Source of the DNA: Abditibacteriota bacterium
GTDB lineage: Bacteria > Armatimonadota > UBA5829
Assembly: GCA_017958015.1 (NCBI GenBank)
Contig: JAGDDM010000110.1
Coordinates: forward strand, 1-6,332
Direction of reading: 5' to 3'
Length of the DNA stretch: 6,332 bases
Below are positions 1-5,482 of the stretch, one piece after another. Each line of letters opens with the position of its first letter. Position 1 is the first letter of the stretch. The position numbers and the translations under genes are program-made. The notes under the pieces are model-generated. The model was given only the letters and a program-made list of their open reading frames with translations, was not told the DNA's origin and made no database searches.

Positions 1-8
1 AAAAGGTC

Positions 9-37
9 TTTACAATATTGCCAAAACCCTGTATAAT
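9..37 (+). promoter_or_regulatory. Sigma-70 type promoter of the short RNA unit
   Basis: The -35 box is TTTACA (9-14), one mismatch from consensus. It is separated by exactly 17 nt from a perfect TATAAT (32-37). Transcription would start near 43-45. No protein start with a ribosome binding site follows before the intrinsic terminator at 170-198, so this promoter appears to drive a short non-coding RNA or leader. It is a sequence match only; no start site has been measured. Confidence 0.72.
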
Positions 38-50
38 TAACCTAGGTTAA
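37..50. promoter_or_regulatory. Perfect 14-bp palindrome over the start site (candidate operator)
   Basis: The sequence TTAACCTAGGTTAA is its own reverse complement over all 14 bases. It begins at the last T of the -10 box and is centred between 43 and 44, where transcription is predicted to begin. A dimeric repressor bound here would block promoter melting or clearance, so operator is the natural reading. The symmetry is seen directly; the binding protein is unknown and no regulator gene lies in the window. A chance palindrome is possible. Confidence 0.42.
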
Positions 51-127
51 GTTGCGGTTCGAAATCTGAACACTTTATCGAAGGGCGGATCGGACACGTA
101 CCCCCAAAGAGAAATATACAACAACCT

Positions 128-184
128 CCGCCCTTCAAAAAATTCGGGAACAACCGAATACGCCTATGCCCGCCTTTCAAAAAA
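128..184 (+). repeat. Imperfect 15-nt direct repeat, copies at 128-142 and 170-184
   Basis: The two copies match at 14 of 15 positions: CCGCC, then C or T, then TTCAAAAAA. The first copy contains the right arm of the 80-89/127-136 stem. The second contains the left arm of the terminator. The repeat therefore gives one upstream segment (80-88) two possible partners, which is what makes the alternative fold possible. Confidence 0.7.
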
Positions 185-198
185 AGGCGGTTTTTTTT
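170..198 (+). terminator. Strong Rho-independent terminator of the short RNA
   Basis: The stem is a perfect 8 bp: CCGCCTTT (170-177) pairs with AAAGGCGG (183-190) around the 5-nt loop CAAAA. Eight Ts (191-198) follow immediately. It ends the transcript from the promoter at 9-37. One G separates the T-tract from the -35 box of the next promoter. Confidence 0.88.
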
Positions 199-199
199 G

Positions 200-228
200 T
201 TGACATTCTCCGTATTACGTTATAGAAT
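200..228 (+). promoter_or_regulatory. Sigma-70 type promoter of the exported-protein operon
   Basis: A perfect TTGACA -35 box (200-205), a 17-nt spacer and TAGAAT (223-228, one mismatch) make a strong predicted promoter. The start site would fall near 235. The Shine-Dalgarno AGGAGG occupies 235-240 and the ATG is at 249, so the untranslated leader would be only about 14 nt, with the ribosome binding site at its very 5' end. TATAGA at 221 is a weaker alternative -10, with a 15-nt spacer. Confidence 0.75.
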
Positions 229-248
229 GAAAGTAGGAGGTTTTTACC

Positions 249-938
249 ATGAAAAAGGTATTCTTTATCATCTCTCTTTTCGCTTTCGCGAGCATCGCTT
301 TTGCCGGAGACACTCTGGAGGACATGGCAGCGCGGGCCGGCGCGGAAACATTCCTCACCGCCGCGGTTGACCCCTGCACCACCCCCGGCACTCACGCCTT
401 TTCGGAGTTCACCCCGGATGAGGACAACTTCGTCTACTACACCGCCGACAATCGGACCTACGGCATTGAGGTTATGCCCATAGTCACCCCCGCCGGCTTC
501 GACTACTCCGACACCGGTATCATCACGGTGCCCAACACCACCAACGCGGAGAATTACATCTCCCTTTGGTTCAACAACGACCACTCCCTTTCCGACTACA
601 CCGCCGGAATCGTTCTGGCCGCGGCGGAAAACAGCGGCACTTTAGCCGCCAATAACTATACCAACGTCATGCTCAGAACATTCATCTGGGCCGACGGCGC
701 CACCGAAGGCGTCCGGGCCGACGACTACTTCATAAACATCACCGACGGCGAGGACAGAACCCAGTACAGATTCGACACCGACTACACTGCCGAGGGCAAC
801 GAGGCTCTGGAGCTGAGAATATACTCAAGCCCCAACGCCGAGAGCACCACCCTCAGCGGCTACAGCCACGTCACATACAACCTCTACGCCGATAAGGTTC
901 CCACCACAACAATCAACAACGAACAGGTTGGTCAGTGA
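249..938 (+). CDS. Exported protein of unknown function, beta-rich and acidic
   Basis: I do not recognise this 229-residue family. The start is well supported: AGGAGG sits 8 nt before the ATG. A classic Sec signal peptide spans residues 1-19 (Lys-Lys, a hydrophobic core, then Ala-Phe-Ala before Gly20), so the protein is probably released to the periplasm or cell surface. The mature part is rich in Asp, Glu, Thr, Asn and Tyr and has a single Cys (C43) and no further membrane segment. Residues 60-215 show alternating polar/hydrophobic stretches with many aromatic residues, suggesting a beta-sandwich. A fimbrial or coat-protein-like fold is possible, but I see no diagnostic motif and do not assign it. 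Its stop overlaps the start of the next exported protein (GTGA), so the two are co-translated and may work together. Codons are strongly C-ended. Confidence 0.85.
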   Translation: MKKVFFIISLFAFASIAFAGDTLEDMAARAGAETFLTAAVDPCTTPGTHAFSEFTPDEDNFVYYTADNRTYGIEVMPIVTPAGFDYSDTGIITVPNTTNAENYISLWFNNDHSLSDYTAGIVLAAAENSGTLAANNYTNVMLRTFIWADGATEGVRADDYFINITDGEDRTQYRFDTDYTAEGNEALELRIYSSPNAESTTLSGYSHVTYNLYADKVPTTTINNEQVGQ

Positions 939-1612
939 AAACCTTAGTTATCGTTCTCGCCGCCGCCCTCGCCTCGGCCGCCTTCGGCGCCGGGTACTAC
1001 GGCAACGTCACCGCCGGAATATCCGGAAACACCCTCTATTCCGTCGCCGCCGCCGAAACCGTAACCGACAGTCTCCGATCCATCGCGGTGCTGGCCTTGG
1101 ACGAAAACTTCAGTCCCTACTATATTGTTGACGGCGCGATATACGCTTTCAGCGGCAGCCCCGTTCACACCGTCGACGGCTTTGTCTGCGAAAACGACGG
1201 CAGAGTTGTTGCCCCGGGACCGCTGGGAACGGAAATCTACCTCGCCGATATGCTTTGTCCGGATTTCTACGCGGAATACGACCTTGAGGAAGCCCACAAA
1301 ACAATGGCGGGCAAAATCGCCGAGGAAGGAACCCCGGTCATCGCCGCCGGCACAGCCGACGCCTGCATGTGGGAAACGGTCGCGGCAGACATCATCGCCG
1401 ACGAGGACGAGGACTACGACGGCGCGAGTAACTACGCCGAAAACAACGACTTCTTCAAGATTCGCACCACCCACAGATCCCAGGTCCACTCCCTCACCAA
1501 AGGCAAAATCGACCCCAACGCCGCCTACAACGACGCGCTCATGAGACGGGTAGACTACAACAAGAAAAAAGACACCACCGTCGCCCCGAGAACGGGCATA
1601 GGAAGTCGGTAG
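935..1612 (+). CDS. Exported protein with one calcium-loop-like motif, function unknown
   Basis: This 225-residue protein starts at GTG 935, which overlaps the TGA of the preceding gene as GTGA. Only a weak ribosome binding site precedes it, so it depends on coupled translation. Residues 1-18 form a signal peptide (MKT, an Ala/Leu/Val core, cleavage after Ala-Phe-Gly). Residues 158-169 fit D-x-D-x-D-G-x-x-N-x-x-E (D158, D160, D162, G163, N166, E169), the pattern of EF-hand-like, dockerin-type and thrombospondin type 3 calcium loops, within a very acidic patch starting at D156. Only one copy is present, so it is neither a full dockerin nor a repeat array. Cysteines are at 85, 108 and 144. The C-terminal 50 residues are basic (several Lys/Arg) and probably flexible. 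The family is not recognised; calcium binding is an inference from the motif. Confidence 0.82.
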   Translation: MKTLVIVLAAALASAAFGAGYYGNVTAGISGNTLYSVAAAETVTDSLRSIAVLALDENFSPYYIVDGAIYAFSGSPVHTVDGFVCENDGRVVAPGPLGTEIYLADMLCPDFYAEYDLEEAHKTMAGKIAEEGTPVIAAGTADACMWETVAADIIADEDEDYDGASNYAENNDFFKIRTTHRSQVHSLTKGKIDPNAAYNDALMRRVDYNKKKDTTVAPRTGIGSR

Positions 1613-1637
1613 CCGCCGGGCAAGACCCTTTGACCGC

Positions 1638-1681
1638 AAAAAATTATCTCATCCGTTTTTCCGAAACGGATGAGATTTTTT
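1638..1681. terminator. Bidirectional intrinsic terminator between convergent operons
   Basis: A perfect 13-bp stem (1646-1658 with 1664-1676) closes a 5-nt loop, TTCCG. Six Ts (1676-1681) follow it on the plus strand. Six As (1638-1643) precede it and act as the T-tract for minus-strand transcription, two bases from the stem. It can therefore end both the exported-protein operon and the long truB-to-tsaD operon, whose last stop lies at 1699. This hairpin accounts for most of the gap between the two units. Confidence 0.9.
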
Positions 1682-1698
1682 GTATATGAATTACCGGA

Positions 1699-2688
1699 TT
1701 ACAATCCTATGGGTTCGCTCGCCTTGCAGTCCAACCTGAGGTCATGGGCTAGGTACTTGTCGTAATTATAGTAGGCCGCCGCCGCGATCATGGCCGCGTT
1801 GTCGGTGCAGAGAACCATTGGAGGTACGCTGACGGCGATTCCCGTCCGCTTGCCTTTTTCCGTCATGGCGTTCTTCAGGCCGCTGTTGGCCGCAACGCCG
1901 CCGGCCACGAGAACCTGCTTAACGCCCCGTTCCCGAGCCGCCTTGAAAGTGTGGCTCACCAAAACGTCCACCACCGCCGCCTGGAAGGAGGCGGTTATGT
2001 CCTTTATGTCATCCTCGCTGGACTCGGCGTAGCGCACCACGGCTGTTTTGAGACCGCTGAAGCTGAAGTCGAGGGTGTCCTTCACTCTCGCTCTGGGGAA
2101 CCGCACCGCCTTGGGGTTGCCCTCCTTGGCCATCTTGTCGATAATGGGTCCGCCGGGGTAGCCCAGACCGAGGGCTCTGGCGCACTTGTCGAAGGCCTCG
2201 CCCGCCGCGTCGTCCACGGTCGTTGCCAGGAGCTCGTACTTGCCGTGTTCGGGCATGTATATCACGTCGGAGTGGCCGCCGGAAACAACCAGGCACACCA
2301 CCGGAAACTCCACAACAAAGTCCGTAAGGAAGTTGGCGTAGATGTGGCCCTCAAGGTGGTGGACCGCCAGCAGGGGTTTGTTCTTCGCGTAGGCGATTGT
2401 TTTCGCCGCCATGACGCCCACGATAAGGGAGCCGATGAGACCGGGCCGGTTGGTCACCGCCACCGCGTCGATATCGTCCCAGGTACACTCCGCCTTTTCC
2501 AGCGCTTCCCGCACGGTGGGAATAACCACTTCGAGATGTCTGCGGGAGGCCACCTCCGGCACCACGCCGCCGAACCGGGCGTGGATGTCTATCTGGGAAG
2601 ATATTATATTGGAAAGGACTTTTCTGCCGTCCTCAACAACAGCCGCGGATGTCTCGTCGCAGCTGCTTTCAATTCCGAGTATCCTCAA
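1699..2688 (-). CDS. tsaD: tRNA N6-adenosine threonylcarbamoyltransferase TsaD
   Basis: TsaD transfers the threonylcarbamoyl group from threonylcarbamoyl-AMP to A37 of ANN-decoding tRNAs, making t6A, in a cytosolic complex with TsaB and TsaE. The 329 residues match the family's usual length. Visible motifs are GIESSCDET (5-13) near the N-terminus, the metal ligands H111 and H115 in HHLEGH, SGGHS (136-140), the VDDAAGEAFDK segment (158-168), AGG near 262-264 and the C-terminal CTDNAAM with metal ligand D296. The ASKHA fold appears complete. The start is TTG at 2688, giving the expected MRILGIESS, with a GGGGAG ribosome binding site just upstream. It overlaps rimI by 20 nt and is the last gene of the operon. 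tsaB and tsaE, often neighbours, are not in this window and must be encoded elsewhere. Confidence 0.97.
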   Translation of the reverse strand: MRILGIESSCDETSAAVVEDGRKVLSNIISSQIDIHARFGGVVPEVASRRHLEVVIPTVREALEKAECTWDDIDAVAVTNRPGLIGSLIVGVMAAKTIAYAKNKPLLAVHHLEGHIYANFLTDFVVEFPVVCLVVSGGHSDVIYMPEHGKYELLATTVDDAAGEAFDKCARALGLGYPGGPIIDKMAKEGNPKAVRFPRARVKDTLDFSFSGLKTAVVRYAESSEDDIKDITASFQAAVVDVLVSHTFKAARERGVKQVLVAGGVAANSGLKNAMTEKGKRTGIAVSVPPMVLCTDNAAMIAAAAYYNYDKYLAHDLRLDCKASEPIGL

Positions 2689-3175
2689 TTTCCGCTCCCC
2701 GGGAGAGTTCCTTCAAATGCTTCGCGAAGGACCCGTCCCTCATATCCGAGGTCCACATGATAACCGCGGCCTCGTCGTTGTCGCAATAATAATGTTCCCG
2801 CACGCCCACCGCCTTAAATCCCAGTTTGCGGTAGAGCCCTATGGCGGGAACGTTCGATATACGCACTTCCAAAGTGGCAAAGCGCGTTCCGTAATTCAAA
2901 ATGTGATCGAGGTACGCCGCCAGCATAACCGAGGCAACGCCCTTGCGGCGCAAATCCGCCCGCACAGCCACGGTGGTGATGTGGACCTCGTCGAAGATGA
3001 GCCAGCCGCCCATGTAACCGGCCACTTTGCCCTCTTCCTCGGCGGTGATATACACCGTGGCCTCGTGGGTCAAATCCTCAAGGTACGCCGCCTCCGACCA
3101 GGGCAGGGAATAGGCTTCCCGCTCGATGGCCATAACTTCCGGCATATCCTCCGGACGCATAATTCTGAATATCAT
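2669..3175 (-). CDS. rimI: GNAT N-acetyltransferase, RimI type
   Basis: RimI-type enzymes transfer acetyl from acetyl-CoA to N-terminal amino groups, classically that of ribosomal protein S18. The 168-residue protein shows the GNAT fold in order: an N-terminal RPEDMPEVMAIE helix region, the acetyl-CoA loop in VRADLRRKGVAS (71-82), then LEVRISNVPAIGLYRKLGF (102-120) with E103 and Y115 in the positions used for catalysis in RimI. About 20 residues extend past the usual end (from near 148) and are charged. I chose the ATG at 3175 because its A is the last base of the previous gene's TGA (TGATG). A longer reading from 3247 would add 24 residues unlike any GNAT N-terminus. There is no Shine-Dalgarno, so translation is coupled. 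The rimI-tsaD pairing is common in bacteria. The true substrate here is not proven. Confidence 0.93.
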   Translation of the reverse strand: MIFRIMRPEDMPEVMAIEREAYSLPWSEAAYLEDLTHEATVYITAEEEGKVAGYMGGWLIFDEVHITTVAVRADLRRKGVASVMLAAYLDHILNYGTRFATLEVRISNVPAIGLYRKLGFKAVGVREHYYCDNDEAAVIMWTSDMRDGSFAKHLKELSRGAEIEDTRN

Positions 3176-3462
3176 CAATACAAATCGTTGGCGTGTATAT
3201 AATAGAAGAGTCCGGCGCTGATAAGAAACAGGGGAATAAGCCAGCAAAGGTCAACCAGCATTGTCCGCCGGTCCTCGCGTCTGCCGAATATAAGGAAAAA
3301 CTCCGACAGAATGAGCATAAAGGAACCCACGGCCACGATAAGGGGCAGGAAAGGAACCATACTCCACAGCACCTGGCGGTCGATGTCCATCATGTAGCAG
3401 GCGCCGAATCCCAAACAGGAAACGAACAGCACACCGGCAACGAGAACAAAGGCGGGAATCAT
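3175..3462 (-). CDS. Small three-helix membrane protein, function unknown
   Basis: This 95-residue protein is almost entirely hydrophobic, with three predicted membrane helices at about 4-24, 36-60 and 69-88. The Arg-rich link RREDRR (61-66) between helices 2 and 3 should lie in the cytoplasm by the positive-inside rule, placing the N-terminus inside and the C-terminus outside. Cysteines occur at 16, 22 and 73. The start is supported by GGAGGT seven or so bases before the ATG. It overlaps udg by ATGA and rimI by TGATG, so it is a genuine operon member, not a chance frame. I do not recognise the family, and nothing in the sequence shows an enzymatic or transport role. Confidence 0.85.
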   Translation of the reverse strand: MIPAFVLVAGVLFVSCLGFGACYMMDIDRQVLWSMVPFLPLIVAVGSFMLILSEFFLIFGRREDRRTMLVDLCWLIPLFLISAGLFYYIHANDLY

Positions 3463-4079
3463 AATTCACCTCCGGCTTTTTTGAGTTCGATGACCTTTTT
3501 CCGGGCGGAGTCGATGTCGTGAACGAGGCTTCCCTTGGCCTCCTCAAACTCCTCGCCGTGCTTGCGGAGAATGTAGGCCGGGTGGAGTCCCGCGATTGCC
3601 GCCGGAGCGAACTTCGACGGGAAAAAGAGTCCCCGCTCCTTGGTCATCCTGAAATCTCTTTCCATTATAAACCGCGCCGAGGGAGCGCCCAAACTGAGAA
3701 TTACCTTGGGGTTCACTATCTCGATCTGCCGCTCCAGCCACTTGGTGCAGGCCTTCACCTCCGCGGGCAGCGGCGGACGGTTCCGCACGGATCTGCCGTC
3801 TATGACGCAGGCCCGGCACTTCAGAATGTTGCAAATGAAAACGTGTTTGCGGCTCATGCGGAGCTCGCCCAGGGCCTCGTCAAGGAGCTTACCGGCTCTG
3901 CCCACGAAGGGTCTGCCGGTGGCGTCTTCCGTGGCGCCGGGTCCCTCGCCCACAATCATAAGGGGGCTGTCCGGGTTGCCCTCCCCCAGGACGATGTTGG
4001 TGCGGGTCTCGCAGAGTCCGCAGTCCCGGCAGCGCTCAATCTCGCCCCGCAGGGCTTCCATTTTCTCGGCGTTTGTCAC
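3459..4079 (-). CDS. udg: Family-4 (Fe-S) uracil-DNA glycosylase
   Basis: This enzyme removes uracil, mostly from deaminated cytosine, and starts base-excision repair. The 206 residues carry the family-4 motifs: C17-x2-C20 near the N-terminus, GEGPGATEDATGRPFVGRAG (44-63) with the catalytic-site motif 1, the KCR cysteine C88, C111 as the likely fourth Fe-S ligand, and the HPAYILR motif 2 (166-172). The distance from C88 to C111 is 22 intervening residues, about seven more than I expect for well-known members, and an extra Cys (C91) lies in the insertion. C23 and C83 are also present. Translation starts at GTG 4079, overlapping the stop of the ribF-HIT gene (GTGA), with GGAG about 8 nt upstream. 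ATG 4061 is an alternative that would still keep all motifs. Family assignment is firm; the effect of the longer loop is unknown. Confidence 0.95.
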   Translation of the reverse strand: MTNAEKMEALRGEIERCRDCGLCETRTNIVLGEGNPDSPLMIVGEGPGATEDATGRPFVGRAGKLLDEALGELRMSRKHVFICNILKCRACVIDGRSVRNRPPLPAEVKACTKWLERQIEIVNPKVILSLGAPSARFIMERDFRMTKERGLFFPSKFAPAAIAGLHPAYILRKHGEEFEEAKGSLVHDIDSARKKVIELKKAGGEL

Positions 4080-5482
4080 TTCTTCGCTCCGTACTCGTCA
4101 AAGTGGGGCTTCATCTTGGCGTAGGTGTCCTCCAAGGATTCGGCTATGACACGAACGTCGGCGAAAACCGGCATGAAGTTGATATCCCCGGTCCACCGAG
4201 GCACAATGTGCATATGCAGATGGTCGGCTATGCCCGCTCCGGACACGGCGCCGATGTTCATACCGATGTTGAAGCCGTCGGGTCTGGCGGTTTTCTTCAG
4301 GACGTCGCAGGAGACCTGAAGGAGGGTCATCATCTCGCCCTTTTCCTCCGCCGTCAGGGACAGGAAGTCGGAGGTGTGTCTGTAAGGCACCACCATAAGG
4401 TGGCCGTTGGAATAGGGGAAGGCGTTCATGATGACAAAGCAGTGCTCCCCCCGATAGAGAATTCTGTTCTTCGGGTCCTCGGAGGGGTCCTCCTTGGGGA
4501 AGTCGCAGAATATACAGCCCGTGGGTTTGCCGCCGGAGTTGATGTATTTCATTCTCCAAGGCGCCCAAAGTTTTTCCATTTCCGATTCCTCCGCGTATTT
4601 TTTGTCTTCGGCTATTTGCGCCGCCAATTCTTCTTTCGAGCCGAACTTTTTCTCGTCTCGTATTCTCTTCACGAACTCCACGGCCATTGCCTCGCCGTAG
4701 ATGTCCCCGTTAAAGCCCAAAATGTGGACCTCGATTGTTGTGTTTTTGCCGTGGAATGTGGGGCGGTTGCCGATGTTGCAGACACCCCGATACGTTTCTC
4801 CGCCAACTTCGGCAGTGACGGCGTAGACTCCGTTTTCGGGAACGATAAGCCCCTCGGCCCGGGTGATGTTGGCGGTGGGGAACCCCATTGTCCGACCCAC
4901 TTCTCTGCCGTGGCCCACTTCGCCCACTATACGGAACCGGCGTCCCATGAGCCGCTCCGCCGACTCCACATTGCCGGCGGCGAGCTTCTCCCGTATGGCG
5001 GTGGAGCTCACCTGCTCCCCGTCCACGTAGACGGCGGAAGCGATGTGGGCTGTTATGCCGAACTTTCCGCCCTCGGTGAGCAGATAGTCGGAATCGCCGC
5101 TGCGCTTTGCCCCGAAGCGGAAGTTCCTGCCCTCGCAGATGTGAACCGCCCCCAGACGGCCCACGGCCACGTCCCGAATAAAGGCTTCGGGACTCATGTC
5201 CGCCAGCTCCGAGGTGAAGTCCTGAACGATGATGTCCTCTATGCCCATGGAGGCGATGAGCTCCAGGCGGGTGTCAAGGTCGGAGACGTATTTGATATCC
5301 GGTCCGCCGAAGGGTTTCTCGCGGAATGTAAGGGCTGTGGCGACGAGGCCGTTCTCCCGGGCGATCTTGGCAACGCTCTTCAAAATGATGCCGTGGCCCA
5401 GATGCACGCCGTCGAACACGCCGATGGCCAGCACCCGTTTCTTATCCGATTTTACGTTCTCAAGGCCGTATATAACGCCCAT
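4076..5482 (-). CDS. ribF: RibF (riboflavin kinase/FAD synthetase) fused to a HIT-domain Ap4A phosphorylase-like protein
   Basis: One 468-residue frame encodes two normally separate proteins. Residues 1 to about 300 are a complete RibF, which phosphorylates riboflavin to FMN and adenylylates FMN to FAD. The adenylyltransferase part has GVFDGVHLGH (21-30), EGRNFRFG (117-124) and SSTAIR (159-164). The kinase part has HGREVGRTMGFPTAN (191-205), GVCNIGNRPTF (233-243) and EVHILGFNGDIYG (251-263). Residues 302-468 are a full HIT protein beginning MEKLWAPWRMKYI, with CIFC (323-326, a likely zinc site), NAFPYSNGHLMV (353-364) and the HIT triad HLHMHIV (421-427, nucleophile probably H423), followed by PRWTGDINFMP. 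The last block resembles Ap4A phosphorylases such as mycobacterial Rv2613c. ATG 5482 overlaps the truB stop (TGATG) and lies 7 nt after GGAGG. A TTG at 5485 is less likely. No linker separates the halves, and an internal start remains at the HIT Met. Confidence 0.93.
   Translation of the reverse strand: MGVIYGLENVKSDKKRVLAIGVFDGVHLGHGIILKSVAKIARENGLVATALTFREKPFGGPDIKYVSDLDTRLELIASMGIEDIIVQDFTSELADMSPEAFIRDVAVGRLGAVHICEGRNFRFGAKRSGDSDYLLTEGGKFGITAHIASAVYVDGEQVSSTAIREKLAAGNVESAERLMGRRFRIVGEVGHGREVGRTMGFPTANITRAEGLIVPENGVYAVTAEVGGETYRGVCNIGNRPTFHGKNTTIEVHILGFNGDIYGEAMAVEFVKRIRDEKKFGSKEELAAQIAEDKKYAEESEMEKLWAPWRMKYINSGGKPTGCIFCDFPKEDPSEDPKNRILYRGEHCFVIMNAFPYSNGHLMVVPYRHTSDFLSLTAEEKGEMMTLLQVSCDVLKKTARPDGFNIGMNIGAVSGAGIADHLHMHIVPRWTGDINFMPVFADVRVIAESLEDTYAKMKPHFDEYGAKK
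4577..4592 (-). promoter_or_regulatory. Internal Shine-Dalgarno and ATG at the HIT domain boundary
   Basis: On the minus strand, GGAGGA (4592-4587) lies 7 nt before an in-frame ATG (4579-4577). This ATG codes for Met302, exactly where stand-alone HIT proteins of this type begin (MEKLWAPWR). Re-initiation here would yield a free 167-residue HIT protein ending at 4076, in addition to the fused 468-residue product. The spacing equals that of the ribF start itself. The signal is directly visible; its use is inferred. Confidence 0.7.

Larger units (their letters stand above)
44..198 (+). ncRNA. Predicted short structured RNA, small RNA or attenuator leader
   Basis: This stretch is bounded by a near-consensus promoter and a strong intrinsic terminator, giving a transcript of about 155 nt. 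It has a perfect 10-bp stem (80-89 with 127-136) enclosing a 37-nt, partly A-rich loop, then a 6-bp hairpin (142-147 with 154-159, loop GAACAA), then the terminator hairpin. A weak hairpin GUUC/GAAC lies at 57-71. Residues 80-88 could instead pair with 170-178 (nine pairs, one of them G-U), which would take the left arm of the terminator. That is the layout of an attenuator or riboswitch. I could not match it to 4.5S, tmRNA, RNase P, T-box or a riboswitch consensus I can recall; 6S RNA cannot be fully excluded. The boundaries are inferred. Confidence 0.5.

Noticed and set aside
51..76. tRNA-like T-arm around GGTTCGAAATC
   Set aside because: The flanking bases do not form a T-stem around a TTCGAAA loop, and there is no acceptor stem, D-arm or anticodon arm, so this is not a tRNA or tmRNA end.
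80..100. Resemblance of GGGCGGATCGGAC to a T-box sequence
   Set aside because: It does not match the conserved T-box AGGGTGG-ACCGCG pattern, lacks a stem I specifier layout, and the downstream gene is not an amino acid or synthetase gene.
166..225. Tiny ATG frame of 19 codons crossing the terminator
   Set aside because: It has no ribosome binding site and runs through the terminator hairpin and the next promoter; it is not credible as a gene.
944..1639. 231-codon open frame antisense to the second exported-protein gene
   Set aside because: It is a by-product of C-ended codons on the plus strand. Its translation is a low-complexity Gly/Val/Arg/Asp-rich mix with no motif or good start, while the plus frame has a signal peptide and a coupled start.
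1951..2760. Plus-strand open frames opposite tsaD and rimI (also 2411-3202)
   Set aside because: Both strongly conserved genes lie on the minus strand, and the antisense products show no family features.
3176..3247. 24-residue N-terminal extension of RimI
   Set aside because: It lies entirely inside the membrane-protein gene in another frame and has no GNAT similarity. The TGATG start at 3175 gives the normal GNAT N-terminus.
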